In this document: positions 1 through 11,211 of the stretch, piece after piece
Position numbering within the stretch: position 1 is the first letter of the stretch
Layout of the letters: each line of letters opens with the position of its first letter
Assembly: GCA_028671895.1 (NCBI GenBank)
Contig: JAPMAC010000209.1
Location: 20,544,501-20,608,500 of the forward strand
DNA: 64,000 nt
DNA from: Oenanthe sinensis
Taxonomy: Eukaryota > Streptophyta > Magnoliopsida > Apiales > Apiaceae
Direction: 5' to 3'
The notes under the pieces: generated by a model
Seen by the model: the letters and a program-made list of their open reading frames with translations, nothing else
Databases searched by the model: none
What the model was told of the DNA's origin: nothing
Program-made: the position numbers and the translations under genes

Positions 1-1306
1 AGTTGTTATTTTATTGGCATCACTACTGTAAATATATTTAATATTATCTTTAGTTTATAACAATTGGTATCAGTTATATATATATATAAGTATGTATAGT
101 ATTATTTGTTTTACATTTTGGCATATTTATTTTAATTTTAATTTTTATCTATTTTATTTTTATTTTTATTTATATCTAAATATAAGCTGATTATTCTCAG
201 TCTCTTTTGAGAAATAGGAAAGATCTATGAGCTTGATAATCCAATCGATTCTAAAAGTTAGATCCTAATCATTGGGGTCAATCTCTAACCAAGATCTTAG
301 AACCAAACACACAGACACTATCACTTTCGTCTCTCTAACCATTAAACAGAATACCTATTTGTTCATTATGAGGGAGTCAATGCCTTGATTGCATCTGATA
401 AGGTTGGTGATGTGAGTGATCCAACAGCTCTGTCTCCAGAAAGGTGATTCATATATAAACTGAGATAACTGTTAGCTCATCTGTGTTCTCTCAAAAGGAT
501 ACAGACTTGAAAAAGGCAAAACTGTTACTAGGTTCATTCTCTCAACAGAGTGAGTCTATTGAATTCAGCCTGTCAGCCAAGGCTACTTGTAAAGAGTCAA
601 TTTCATCTGACATTTCTTTCACCTCACATAAAGTGTCTTCTTTTCAAAGGGACCAACAATGACTAAGAGGGAGCAACTAGAGTGTCGTGTAAGGATGAAT
701 TGACGGAAGCAATTTTTCTAAACTTCCATATCAAGGAAGGAAGAATAATTGATGATTCTGACGGAATCAACATGCCTTCACAGGCATCAGGAGGAAACTT
801 GGATCATTTGCTACATTATAGATCCTTGTCTCCCTCCCCAGATGGAACATATCTGGATTCCTAATAGAATAGATCATCTTAGATGATCAGCAACTCACTG
901 AATCTATTCCTGAAGCAATTCAGTTTTCCAAAGTCAAAATGTTTTTATAGATTCAATTGAGGACGGGGATTTACGAAACCCCATTGCACCACCAGTGACC
1001 TCTCTTGAAGGGGCTATGGTGATCTTTCTTGCAGGTACAAAAGACCGAGTCATCCGTACTAAGAGAGATATAGTGATGTGAGAAAAGAGTGAAACACAAG
1101 TAAGGAAGAGTGAAAATATATATTCTATGAGTGAAACACTTAGAGAGTATATGAGTGAAACACTTGTGAGGAACACAAAGTAAAATCACACACTAGCACA
1201 CTTACCGAATCCCTTTCCCCATTCCTTGTTACAGATTTCAAATGTTACTTAACCAAGGTGGAAATTTCTTCAGAAAAAGACCAACAATTGTTACCTATCT
1301 ACAATT

Positions 1307-1367
1307 GGGGGAGAATTATTAAGAGGATTACTCAACTAAGGGGGAGAATTATTAAGAGGATTACTCC
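1307..1367 (+). repeat. 33-bp tandem duplication carrying polypurine run
   Basis: The segment GGGGGAGAATTATTAAGAGG plus ATTACTC occurs at 1307 and again at 1340. The second copy starts with the same five Gs. Each copy contains one polypurine-tract-like run. Confidence 0.85.
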
Positions 1368-1983
1368 AAAATGTTAAAGTGTTCAACTAAGGGGGAGTAG
1401 ATAAAAAGAGGAGAAGTAAACAAAGGCTTTTTCCAGAAGAGGATTACTCAATTGTTGAACAAGAAAAAGAGGTATATAATAACATGCTTGGATTCTATTC
1501 CATTTGATTTTAGAAGATTCTTGTAAATATGATTAACCGGATTTTCTAAAATGCATAACATGTCATAGTTTGCATTTTTTATATCTGCGATGGTTTAATG
1601 CTGTATGTATGCCATGTTTGTTACCTCTATTAAAATGGTTGGATAATTCAAGTAAGTGGAAATTGAATTCACCTTGGAAGAGAAGGGAAGACAGGAGTTG
1701 GAGAAACAGAGGAAAAGTGGTAAGAAGAGAACAGACATCATCTCTGTCATCCTAAGGGGGAGTAGTGATGAGTCTGAGAAATGAAGATAATACTACTTGT
1801 ATATTATGTTCAGTGCTAGAGGAACAAACATCTTTCATTTCAGTTACTCAAGAAATCTGGAAATGTATTATATGATCCAGAGAACAATTTATTTACTTAC
1901 AGTTCTTAAATGTCATATTAGTTTCTTAGTTGTTAGTTGAGTTATCCTCTAGGAATTTGTGTGTTAAATGTTTAACAACAAAT

Positions 1984-1993
1984 AAGGGGAGAT
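1984..1993 (+). other. Polypurine tract next to 3' LTR
   Basis: AAGGGGAGAT lies directly before the TG that opens the LTR. This is the expected position and composition of the plus-strand primer of a Copia element. Confidence 0.7.
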
Positions 1994-2652
1994 TGAAAGG
2001 CATATGTCAAGGCCTATTTGTAATTAGTAGATGACAACTCAACTCATGTAAGAAATTAAAGTAAGTAATAAATACTGAGGATGGAATCAAATCGAAGAAT
2101 GTCAACTAGACACAAAGAATCAACTTGTCAGAAGAATTATAATGAAGTTGCTACTCTACACCGGAAGAAGTTCATTTATATGTTCAAGAGTCGGAGAAAA
2201 ATAGAGAAGCAGTTGTTCAGAAGATTCAGAAGATTCTAAGTGGCTACTACAGAAGATTCCAGAAGAAGAATGAAGACAGTGAAGCAGAAGAAGAACAGAA
2301 GACCACAGCTTAATGTTAAAGATGAAGAATATTTATTATAGTATGACATAAATGAACCAGACAGTACATTTGTGTGTCAACTAAAATAATAAATATTCAT
2401 CATCTAGTTCAAGTGGTTTTATGACAAAAGACACAACGAAGACTTCAAGAATGATAGCACGGTAATACAAGACGAAATAGTATTTTAATTCTACTATCAA
2501 ATGTTAATTGATTATTTAATTTATGTAATTAAATTAATTCAAGTTGAATTTAATTTAATTTGTAAATTAACTAATTAATTTAAGTAGAATTAATTTATTA
2601 TAAAAGATATGACTTAATATGACTTTTAATATAATTCAAATGACTAATAAAT

Positions 2653-3056
2653 AAGTCATACCGACTGTTTATTAATAAGTCATACCGAATTATATTAATA
2701 AAAGTCATACCGACTGAATAAAGAGAAAGTCATACCGAAGTTGTTAAAGAAAAGTCATACCGGAGCAGCCGACTGATAAGTCATACCGAGCTTTAAAAAG
2801 AAAAGTCATACCGAGCTTCAGGCAGAAAGGTCATACAGGAGATAAGTCATACCGAATTTCTGTTGATCAAAAGGTCATACCGAGTGATTTTTTTTATTAT
2901 ATTAAAAAGTCATACCGACTTTTTAATTAATAAAATAAGTCATACCGACCATTCAGAAGTCTTGCCCAGGTTTTTATAAGTCATACAAGTGTTAAATAAG
3001 TCATACAAGACTTATTTTCATTAAATTAAGTCATGCTGATAAAGGTCATACCAGTC
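2653..3056 (+). repeat. Degenerate AAGTCATACCGA array in LTR U3
   Basis: About 16 copies of AAGTCATACCGA or close variants (AAGGTCATACCGAG, AAGTCATACAAG) are spaced roughly 20-40 bp apart, separated by unrelated AT-rich spacers. The core AGTCATAC is kept far better than the spacers. The array stops just upstream of the LTR TATA box, which suggests an enhancer-like role, though that is inference. Confidence 0.85.
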
Positions 3057-3065
3057 ATTTCAAAT

Positions 3066-3082
3066 CTCTATAAATATGAGAT
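3066..3082 (+). promoter_or_regulatory. LTR TATA box
   Basis: CTCTATAAATATGAG follows the repeat array and lies about 360 bp before the LTR end, a suitable position for the element's transcription start. Confidence 0.5.
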
Positions 3083-3435
3083 CAGCTCTTCACTTTTCAG
3101 TTGTTCAATCCAAGAGTTAGAAAAATCAGATCAAATTCAGTAATTTATCTGCATTGTAATATTCACATATTTCTGTGCTGAGTTTGGATATAATTGTTAA
3201 ATACGAACAATTCATGTCAAATTTGTTCTAGAACTTTTAATCAATTATATAACTATTTTCTTAATATTAATTTTGTAATACTAATCAAGTTAAAATTATA
3301 TCTTTCACTTGAACAGTATTTCATTCCAATTAATATTTCGCGAGTAATTAAAATAATATTTTTAATCCAAATTATTCCGCGATTAATTTTCAGATATTGT
3401 ATTCAACCCCCCTTCTACAATATCAGGGACCAACA

Positions 3436-4498
3436 GATATTGCTCATAATAATTGGTGGTTCATTAAAACAAGGTATCTTGAATCAAGAGGATACCCAGG
3501 TCTGCAGAATCAAGCCAGGCAAAATCTAGAGATATTACTCACAGTTACCGAATCAGTAACTATAACTCATCACTCTCAGAATAATAATCCTGAGAGTTTT
3601 ATATATTTCAGCAAGTGCCATGTTAACAAGGTACTATCTCCAAAAGAATGGGGATTGAATCCAAATGGAGAAAAGGCTATTAAGATAGCAGAAGGTAAAT
3701 ATATTTACTACTATTATTAGGATTATATCCAGGCTTTTTTTAAAACTTTTTACTATCAAAACCCTAAGAATAAACATTCTTGATTTTTCCCAATGAATCC
3801 AGAAATTCTGGATAAACAAGTTCCTAATTGGTTCATTGAATGGTGGTCAAAATTTGGCCCTTCTATGGAAATTCTTCTCAAAGAGATTATGAGATTATAC
3901 AATTCATGGTGTGACAATAGTCCGTTAGTTCTGAATAATATTTCAGAAAAATAAATGTTTGGACAATGTTCTCTATTTTTTATTACCAAATTTCAAATTT
4001 CATGGATTTGGAGGTGAGCAGTATCTATTGGTACAGATAAGTTATGCATCTTAGTTCTCTATAGAACCTTTTTCTTCAAATGGTGGAAGGGGATGATTGC
4101 TGAAGATGTTCAGAAAATAGTAGTAAATATTAAAACTACTATTTCTCAGGATAAAACTAAAGAAGTCAAGAAACAGGACTCCCATAAGGACTCTATCAGT
4201 AATCTAAAAGATTATTTTCAGAAAAAATTTCCCTGTTAATCTGAAGAGGAAATCATGGTCAGAATTCTTGACCATATGAAAAATCAATCTTTCAAGAATT
4301 TTCCTAATGCAAAGGAAGATGATGAATCCATGAAGACTGTTTCTTCCCCCAGATCAATAGATTCGACTAATACTTTTAATTTTTTAGCAGGCGAATCTTA
4401 AGCTGTTGAACCTAATCCTGAAAATTTTTGGGATTCCCTCATTGCATCCATTCAGTCCAAAAATTCTAAGGACAAAGGGAAAAGTATTATTGAATGAC
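3436..4498 (+). pseudogene. Decayed retroelement or pararetrovirus-like polyprotein segment
   Basis: Directly after the LTR a single + frame can be followed for about 350 codons through several in-frame stops (for example at 3718, 3952 and about 4237) and at least one frame change near 4030-4060. Visible protein-like blocks are WWFIKTRYLESRGYPG near 3455, PNWFIEWWSKFGP near 3820 and a Lys/Glu/Asp-rich stretch with SKDKGKSIIE at the end. Tryptophan-rich WF..WW..FGP blocks recall N-terminal polyprotein regions of plant caulimovirid-like or LTR retroelements, but that is memory of a type, not a match I can prove. No protease, reverse transcriptase or RNase H follows. The LTR at 1994-3435 probably inserted into this older element, since the frame begins abruptly at the LTR edge. 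Confidence 0.4.
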
Positions 4499-5134
4499 TT
4501 TGTTCAAGGAAGCTTTCAAAAGACTAAAGAAGGATAAAATAAATATCCTGAAGCTAGACCAGAGATTTGATGCTCACTTCAAAAAATATTGAGAAGCTAA
4601 TCTGGAGGAAAGGACTAATAGGTCTACAGACGAAATTGAATTAGATTTCGTTTATCTACAATTTTTATTAGTTAAGCTTCAAAGAAAGATAAAGAGGACT
4701 CTGTTATTTGAAAAGATTCTCCTCAGACAGAATAATCTTACCGGATAATGATATCCAAGAGATGATAAGGATAAGAAGATTTCCTTGTCGGCCACCTTAT
4801 AGGTTGGTCCAACAATAATTTTGTCACTAGCAGCATTAATTCCTGCTTTAATAAAAGTTTTTTGTATTCTTGTTAAAAGCTTCATTATTTGATATGTCTA
4901 TGGGGCCCAAAATTGTACACGATATCAATAATACTCTAGCTTTAGTTTATTTGATTTTTACTTTTTGAATTTTCTATTTACTTTTATCAAAGTTGTTTGT
5001 CCAAGTATGTTTGGCAAAGCATCTTTTCTCTCTATATATAGAGAGTTTGTTTTCAGTTATAAGTACGCAACATTTGAATGATATAAACACTTTAGTTTAT
5101 AATTCTCTCTCTTGCTCATGTGCTGAGCCTACTT

Positions 5135-5161
5135 AATATATATATATATATATATATATAT
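5135..5161. repeat. (TA)n microsatellite
   Basis: Uninterrupted TA dinucleotides. Confidence 0.95.
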
Positions 5162-5188
5162 TTTAAATTTTATTGCAATCGCACAAAG

Positions 5189-5189
<1 letters not shown>

Positions 5190-5236
<47 letters not shown>
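5190..5236. repeat. (TA)n microsatellite
   Basis: Uninterrupted TA dinucleotides. Reading frames through it on both strands encode only YIYIYI runs and are artefacts. Confidence 0.95.
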
Positions 5237-5239
<3 letters not shown>

Positions 5240-5680
5240 CTAGGTGAAGGGAAGAGAAGAAAGTTAGGGTTCTTACTTGGAATTAGAGAATTAAACCTTG
5301 GAGGATCGAAACCCACACTTCGTTCAAGAGAGTAAATGGATAAATTAGAGGAACGTGGATATTCTTCTTTCCAGGGTAACAACCTTCACTATATTTAATA
5401 AAAATGTTGACCTTTTGACTAACATACCAATAAATAAAGTCATTGCCGAAATAGATGAGGTATGCATACCTCTAACCACATCCTTAAAACAATTTAAATT
5501 TATATCACGCCTCACTTGCATTTTGCAGTTCTCCTACCTAAAGTTATTTTGACTATTCATCGCAGTTACACCTCTCCGAGAAAATACCTGCAATGGTTAC
5601 CAATATTGTGGGAATGGTGTGCGCCTTCAAGGTGAAGGTTAACTCAAACAACATTGATCGACGAGCAAAAGATTATGTAC

Positions 5681-5846
5681 ATATTTATACATCTTTCAAT
5701 AACACTATATTAAGATTCAACTGTGTGTTGCTCTGTATATTTAATAATCTTTTCATAGTCATCTCAAATAAATTTACTCTGTAAATATTTATACATCTTT
5801 CAATAACACTATATTAAGATTCAACTGTGTGTTGCTCCGTATATTT
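5681..5846 (+). repeat. Tandem duplication, about 62-bp units spaced 104 bp
   Basis: A unit beginning ATATTTATACATCTTTCAAT and ending in CTGTGTGTTGCTC[T/C]GTATATTT occurs at 5681-5742 and 5785-5846, with essentially one mismatch. Confidence 0.9.
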
Positions 5847-5959
5847 CCTTACATCTAACACCCTTTAATCGATTAATTACTGCTTTTTTTTAATATTCTT
5901 CCCCATAAACCAACACTTCACCAAGGTCATGTACATAAATCTACTTCAACTATATGTTT

Positions 5960-6870
5960 AGCAGTTGTTGCTAATTTTGAGAATAAAGCTCAAGAGCTGC
6001 ATGAAGAAATGATTGTTATAAGAAAGGTGGCGGCTGTAGAGGCAACAACAAGGATGAGATTCACATGAAGCTCAAGGTCTCAAGTCCCAAAGAGTTCGAG
6101 AGGAAGCTGCGATGCAATGGATTTGGTGAATTTTTTATGGGATATGGAACAATATTTTAAGGCTACTCGTGTACATCCATGGGAGAAAGTAACTGTGGCT
6201 AGCATGTATCTTACGAGTGACACCAAGTTATGGCGGAAAACTCATATAGTTGATGATAAAGGATCGGGAAGGCTAGCCATTTAGACATGAAATGTCTTGA
6301 TGAAGGAACTCAAGGATCAGTCCTTTTCTAACAATGCTAGTTGGATTGCAAGGGAGAGTATGAAGCACTTGAGGCACATGGGTACTGTGAGAGAATAAAT
6401 GAAGAAATTCACATCTCTATTTTTGGATATTCGAGATATGGCTGAGGCAAACAAGTAGTTCAACTTTGTCTCTCGACTAAAGGCAAATGTATAGGCACAA
6501 CTCGCAAGAGGGATGTCAAGAATTTGACAAAGACAATTATAGTAGCTGATAGGTTGGGTGACTATGAGGTGCATAGTTCTTCATCTAAGGACTAAGACGG
6601 AAATTCGAGAAGAGTGGAAAACCAAAAGATGTAAATGGTTATTTCATCTGTGAAGGGCTACACTTTAAGAGGGAATGGCCATAGAGAAATGATAAATAAA
6701 AGGTGAATGCACTGGTAGTAAATGAGTGACCAAGGGAGGAAGTGGTAAGATTCTCTCCCTTAAGGGTGGTTAATGCAATGAGGGTTGCGAATGTGGACAA
6801 AGTGTGCGCGGGAATGGTGAGCCAAGGGAATGATGGTGCTAAGAGTTATCTAATTGCATTAATAAGTAAT
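5960..6870 (+). pseudogene. Ty3/Gypsy gag remnant
   Basis: Translation in shifting + frames gives a Retrotrans_gag domain: LKVSSPKEFE at about 6070, then NFLWDMEQYFKATRVHPWEK at about 6127 and ASMYLTSDTKLWRKTH at about 6202. LKELKDQSFSNNASWIARES-type sequence follows near 6300 and FTSLFLDIRDMAEANK near 6408. These are the ordered hallmarks of plant Gypsy gag capsid domains (FLWDMEQYF, YL..DAKLWW, ELKDQF, DIRDM). Several stops and frame changes (about 6283, 6397, 6457, 6493) show it is dead. No zinc knuckle is clear, and no protease or reverse transcriptase follows. Confidence 0.75.
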
Positions 6871-6923
6871 GCAAGTCCAAAGAAGGGGTTAGATAGGAAG
6901 GGAGGGACCGACCTCTGAGGGAG

Positions 6924-7790
6924 TGATGTTCGATCCCATCAAAAGGGCCTTTTAATGTGGAAAACTAATGAATGGCAGGTGAGTGGGCGACAAACGTGTA
7001 CATGGGTCATCAATGGGTCATATGGGTGATAGTGTTGTCAAGGTAGAGGCAACAAGTGGGACTTATTCTTGATGGTAAGGGGTTGGATCAGATGTGGCAT
7101 GACAAGGGTCATGGATCGGTACAACCAAAAATGAGAACCAAGGTATATTGGTGAAGGCCATTCAAAGGCAATACCAGGAAAGAGTGTATAGTACAAAGTA
7201 CAAGATGCACAAGGTAGAGCTGGGCATAGACACGAAGTATAGGGCACATACTAAATTATAAAAGGCATGGGGTGAAAGGTGTGGGCGTTAGCTTGAGGCC
7301 AAGGACAACACAACTAGGAACAGTCACAGGAAACACGGTTTCTAGCAGGCGTACTTGATTCTGGAAGAGTCAGGCAGCGTCACGCAAGGGCTAGAATCGC
7401 AGGCCTAGCTCAATGATACCTAAGTGACATGATAGACGAGTCTTAAAGAAATCAAGGGAGGTGATTCAATATATCTTGGAGGATCTCTGTAAAGTAGGAA
7501 AGTTTTGATGGGCTGTAAGCCATCTAAAGCCTGCGAAACTGCCTATATAAGGAGAAACTACTTCATTCTCATTCATTCATCAGAGATGGAAATTACTAAA
7601 TAGTTTTGAGTGTGAGAGCTATTATAGTGAGGATTGTTTGTAAGCAATCTTCTAGGGAAGATCTAGCAACTAGAAGGTAGATAGCCAAAAGGTTGTAAGG
7701 GATCATATATAAGTTGTTAGAGTCCTTTTGAGGTAATAAAAAAGATTGGGTAAAATCATAAATATTTTTATTTCCTTAAAGTAAAAGATC
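6924..7790 (+). mobile_element. Possible LTR of the Gypsy remnant
   Basis: The gag remnant is followed by CTGAGGGAG (polypurine-like) and then TGATGTTCGATCCC, typical of a polypurine tract to LTR junction. About 620 bp on there is GCCTATATAAGGAG, a good TATA box (7542-7555), followed by a C/T-rich and ATTCATTCATC leader. The 3' end is not defined; I stop at the T/A-rich stretch after 7735. If correct, gag is joined to the 3' LTR without pol, meaning a deleted or non-autonomous element. Confidence 0.4.
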
Positions 7791-8051
7791 TTATGTTATA
7801 GTCACCCTGATTTATTCATCAAATTTGCGTACAACCTGAAATGTGAAGAAAACTAAAATACTATCAATGTCTCTGCTTCATATTATGCTTCAGTACACCC
7901 TGACATTATTACTAGAGTATACAAAATTAAGCTTGACATAATGCTTTCAGATTTAACAAAGAAAGATGTCTTGGGCCTTGTTCCCGACTTTACTATATTC
8001 CCACTACTACCTTCCACATAAAACATGTAAACACACTAATTCTTATTTCAT

Positions 8052-8352
8052 ATCATAGTCCTGCATTCTCAGCCCTTCATAAATATATTTTATTCAACTA
8101 TAATATCCCTCCTGCCTCTTTAGAAAGGAATAAGGTAATTGATAGTGGGCATATAATACAATTCTAACTAAAGGCATTTGTAACTAATCGTGTTGGACTT
8201 TATGCTTTAAAGTATTTGCACCTCCAGATTGAGATGTCAAAATGTCATACCATAGTTCTGCACTCTCATCCCTTCATAGATAATTTTGTTTTAATAATAA
8301 TATTCATCTCACCTCTTTAGACAGGACCAATGTAATTGACCGTGACATATAT
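8052..8352 (+). repeat. Diverged tandem duplication, about 187-bp period
   Basis: CATAGTCCTGCATTCTCAGCCCTTC... (8055) and CATAGTTCTGCACTCTCATCCCTTC... (8242) align over about 110 bp, through CCTCTTTAGA[A/C]AGGA and GTAATTGA. They are diverged by scattered substitutions and small indels. Confidence 0.75.
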
Positions 8353-9152
8353 TTTTTTCCTTTAAAGGTTCTTACGCCTCTAAATTATTAATCTGTATTG
8401 CAAGAATGTATACACTTTAGAGTGTATGTTTAAAATTAATTTATGCTAAAATAATTACAAATATATTTATGAGGGTTCACCCAACATAAAATTAACAAAT
8501 TTACATTATTATATGCTTCTTTTTCTACATAAAATTACAAATTTACATTATTTTGTGCATCTTCTTCTTTCTCACAATGGAAAGATTTCACCGTATACCT
8601 ATTATTAGAAAACATGAGGGTTAAAAAAGATGGCCCGCTTGTTGTAGTGGATGGTATGGACATACTTTTCCGAGATTGGTTTCTAAGAGTTGGCAATGGA
8701 ACGGAACATACTTTTGATTTGAAAGACGATGGTGATGACTCTTGAATACTCATTCCAGAATAGATATGCATCGTGAGCAATTTTTTTTAATATTCTTCTT
8801 ACTTTCACTTTTAAACATCATTGAATCAAATGTACAAGATTCACATAAAAAATCACAAAAAAGGGAATTTAGATAACCTAAATATAGCTTCGGAACCTGT
8901 TGCAAATGTTTTGGGTGCCCTTTCTTCTTTATGTTTAATTTTTTGCTTCTGCGTGGACATATAATTGTCTCATATACACATTTTCAAATCTCTTACAAAA
9001 TAAACACTCTTTTACATGTTATATAAGAATATTAGCAAGTCCAAAATTATTATCAACACATATGTATTAAAATTTGAAAAATTATTCTTAATGGTTTTAT
9101 TGAACATATAACATGTTTCACAATGATCCCTTTTTTGTTCTATTGTTGCTCA

Positions 9153-9154
<2 letters not shown>

Positions 9155-9213
<59 letters not shown>
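9155..9213. repeat. (TA)n microsatellite
   Basis: Uninterrupted TA dinucleotides of about 58 bp. Confidence 0.95.
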
Positions 9214-9215
<2 letters not shown>

Positions 9216-9600
9216 TTACCTCTATAGATTTATTCACTTCTACAAAATGATAATATACACGCATTATGGAATATGTATTACATTCATTATGAAATTTCAT
9301 TCAACATCTTTTATCTATTATATAAATGAAATTATTAGAACCCTGATGCCTTTATGTCCACCCCCAAACATCACATATTTTCCAAAACATACTCTTTTAA
9401 AAAGCCCTAGTCTTCCTGTAATACAAAATTTATGACCCTCAATCCCTCTATTTTTTGATAAAAATCTACTTGTACCATAAAAAACCCATGATAACGCATG
9501 AATCTCATTTGGTTAGCTTCTTATGACTTAAAGGGAGGGAGTGGGACTGCTTTATTCAACAACTTTTTAGCTCTAATTTTGTCTCTATTTTATTAGAGGT

Positions 9601-10243
9601 TGAAAGACTGTATGTATAGATCTATATATAACATATGGTTATAACTCAACACAAGAACAGGACGTGTAAATAATATAAAGTTATCACCTGAATCAGGAAG
9701 ACACGAAGACTGAGTAAAGACAAAAGACAAAGGACAAAGAAGACATCTACAAACTTGAAAGATTAACTCACTAAAACAAATTCATTAATATGTTCATGCC
9801 TCAGTGAAGAATAAAGTTTGAAATATTCAAGAATGTGGAAGCAATGAAGCAGTTGTCTAATTACCAGAAAGATTCTAGTGATCCAACAATGATTATTCTT
9901 AATCATTGTCTATGAATTAGTCAAGCAATAATTTGCAGAACTTAAGTACATGAATAGAGAAGAATGAATATATGACAAAAATAAAGAATAAAAATATTAG
10001 ATGAAATCTTGGAGTATACAATAGATTTCTGGAGGAAGTTCATTCATATGTTTAGACTTCGGTAAATGATAACGTTCGAAGACGTTCAGGGTTTTACATA
10101 TGTTTGTGGTTCAGCATAAGTGCCAAAGGATTCCAATGTACTTACAATCGAAGCATATTCTATCAACAAGGAATAAAGGCAATTGAATAGTCAAGAAGAT
10201 ATGAAGATCAAGATCGTGTTAGTCGTTTATGAAACAGACCACT
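9601..10243 (+). mobile_element. 5' LTR of Sirevirus-like element C, part 1
   Basis: The segment begins TGAAAGACTG, comparable to TGAAAGGCAT of the LTR at 1994, and is followed by AACTCAAC-containing sequence also found there. It is split by the Angela-like insertion at 10244 and continues at 19507. Rejoined, the LTR would be about 1.9 kb. Confidence 0.6.
10239..10243 (+). repeat. Target-site duplication CCACT (left)
   Basis: CCACT lies immediately left of the insertion and recurs at 19502-19506 immediately right of it. Five bp is the Copia integrase footprint. Confidence 0.85.
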
Positions 10244-10830
10244 TGTAGGGTTTCGTGACACAAATGCAGCAGAATAAACACGAAAAATAAATCAAAATAG
10301 CGAAACCCTCCGCAGGATCCATGCGAAAACAAAAGATTTAATTCGGAGATAAAGAATAAATACCTTTAGAAGCTTTAACAGTTCATTAATGGAAGATTAA
10401 TGGAGGTCCAAAGCTTGTTTAATCACCACGTATCCCGCTCTCGCGATCTATGCTCTACGGTATCCACACGAACACTTTTCATGAAGGATTGATGTGTACT
10501 AACACCCGAAAACTTCTTCTCTCTCTATCTTCCTCCTCTCTCAGAGTGGCTAGGGTTTTTGTAAAATCTCTCTTTTATTAAATCAACCCATAAAGAGATT
10601 ATATAGAGAGAGGAATAAGTTTTCTAATTATAATCCAATTATAATTAATACTAATCCAAAATTCTAAATTATTTAATTAAGTCTCACTTAATTAATTACT
10701 TATTAATTTTGGAATTAGTTTAAGTAATTCATTTATTCTATTTATATAATTAATTAAGTCATACTTAATTAATATCATAAATAAAATAAATTACTTATTT
10801 AATTTAAATTCATAATTTAAATTATTTCTC
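10244..10830 (-). mobile_element. Truncated 3' LTR of Copia element 1
   Basis: It matches the first about 590 bp (plus-strand view) of the LTR at 35488, starting TGTAGGGTTTCGTGAC. At 10830 similarity jumps to the position equal to about 37148 of element 2. ATATATGTAT-type words occur on both sides of the junction, so a microhomology-mediated deletion is plausible. Confidence 0.85.
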
Positions 10831-11211
10831 CTTCATATATGTATACACTTTACATATATGTATATCTCCTTGATCATTAATCTCATTAATTAGGTGATAT
10901 CTCTTAAGTACATGCCCAAACAGCCTCCTTGGCTGCTTCATAAGCATCAATATACTCAGGTTCTATTGTAAAATCAACAATTGTCTTTGCTGTGAACCAT
11001 TCCAGCATACAACATCTCAATAAAACACAAAGCCAGACAGAAACATTAAATTATCGTTATCTGTTTAGAAACCAGTATCACTGAAACCTCTTACAACTAG
11101 CTTCACATCTCCTCCATATAACAAGAATGAATCTTTAGTACTTAAGAATATTCTTGACTGTCGTCCAGTGACCTTCACCTGGATTAGATCGGTATCTACT
11201 CATCATGGTTA

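Larger units (their letters stand above)
1..1993 (+). mobile_element. Internal 3' region of a Sirevirus-like Copia element (partial)
   Basis: This is the sequence between the polyprotein region (outside the window) and the 3' LTR at 1994. No long reading frame survives; the longest is 60 codons at 682-864 and I do not recognise it. What is visible is a series of polypurine runs of the form AAGGGGGAG or GGGGGAG near 1307, 1340, 1389 and 1754, ending in the one abutting the LTR (1984-1993). Sireviruses are known to carry multiple polypurine-tract copies ahead of the 3' LTR, so I assign the stretch by that feature and by the following LTR. A 33-bp tandem duplication covers 1307-1367. Confidence 0.6.
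1994..3435 (+). mobile_element. 3' LTR of Sirevirus-like element (1442 bp)
   Basis: The segment starts TGAAAGGCAT after a polypurine tract and ends ...GGGACCAACA. Just before its end it carries ATTCAACCCCCCTTCTAC, the same 3'-end block seen in the LTRs ending at 20760 and 24362. It contains an array of AAGTCATACCGA repeats (2653-3056) and then a TATA box (CTATAAATATGAG, about 3068-3080). That order (repeat array, TATA, polypyrimidine end block) fits U3-R-U5. The matching 5' LTR is outside the window, so the target-site duplication cannot be checked. Confidence 0.7.
4499..5959. other. Non-coding AT-rich stretch with promoter-like site and TA repeats
   Basis: No believable gene. 4500-4880 may be further decayed coding sequence of the element to the left. 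Around 5026-5110 there is CTCTCTATATATAGAGAG followed by a TTTG-rich leader-like stretch, a possible TATA promoter. Two TA microsatellites and one 104-bp-spaced duplication (listed separately) make up much of the rest. Confidence 0.5.
7791..9600. other. Non-coding stretch with tandem duplication and TA repeat
   Basis: I recognise no gene. A - strand frame at 8535-8780 (81 codons, Ser/Thr-rich) has no recognisable family. The stretch contains the diverged duplication at 8052-8352 and a TA microsatellite. Confidence 0.5.

Noticed and set aside
60..78. TTGGTATCAG after ATAACA at the window start, like an LTR end plus primer site
   Set aside because: The match stops after ten bases (TTGGTATCAGTTAT instead of ...AGAGC), and the preceding bases do not resemble the LTR end of the same element at 3435.
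2653..3056. CRISPR-like array
   Set aside because: Repeats are only about 12 bp, degenerate and unevenly spaced, in a plant LTR.
9118..9300. 60-codon - strand frame
   Set aside because: Created by the TA microsatellite.
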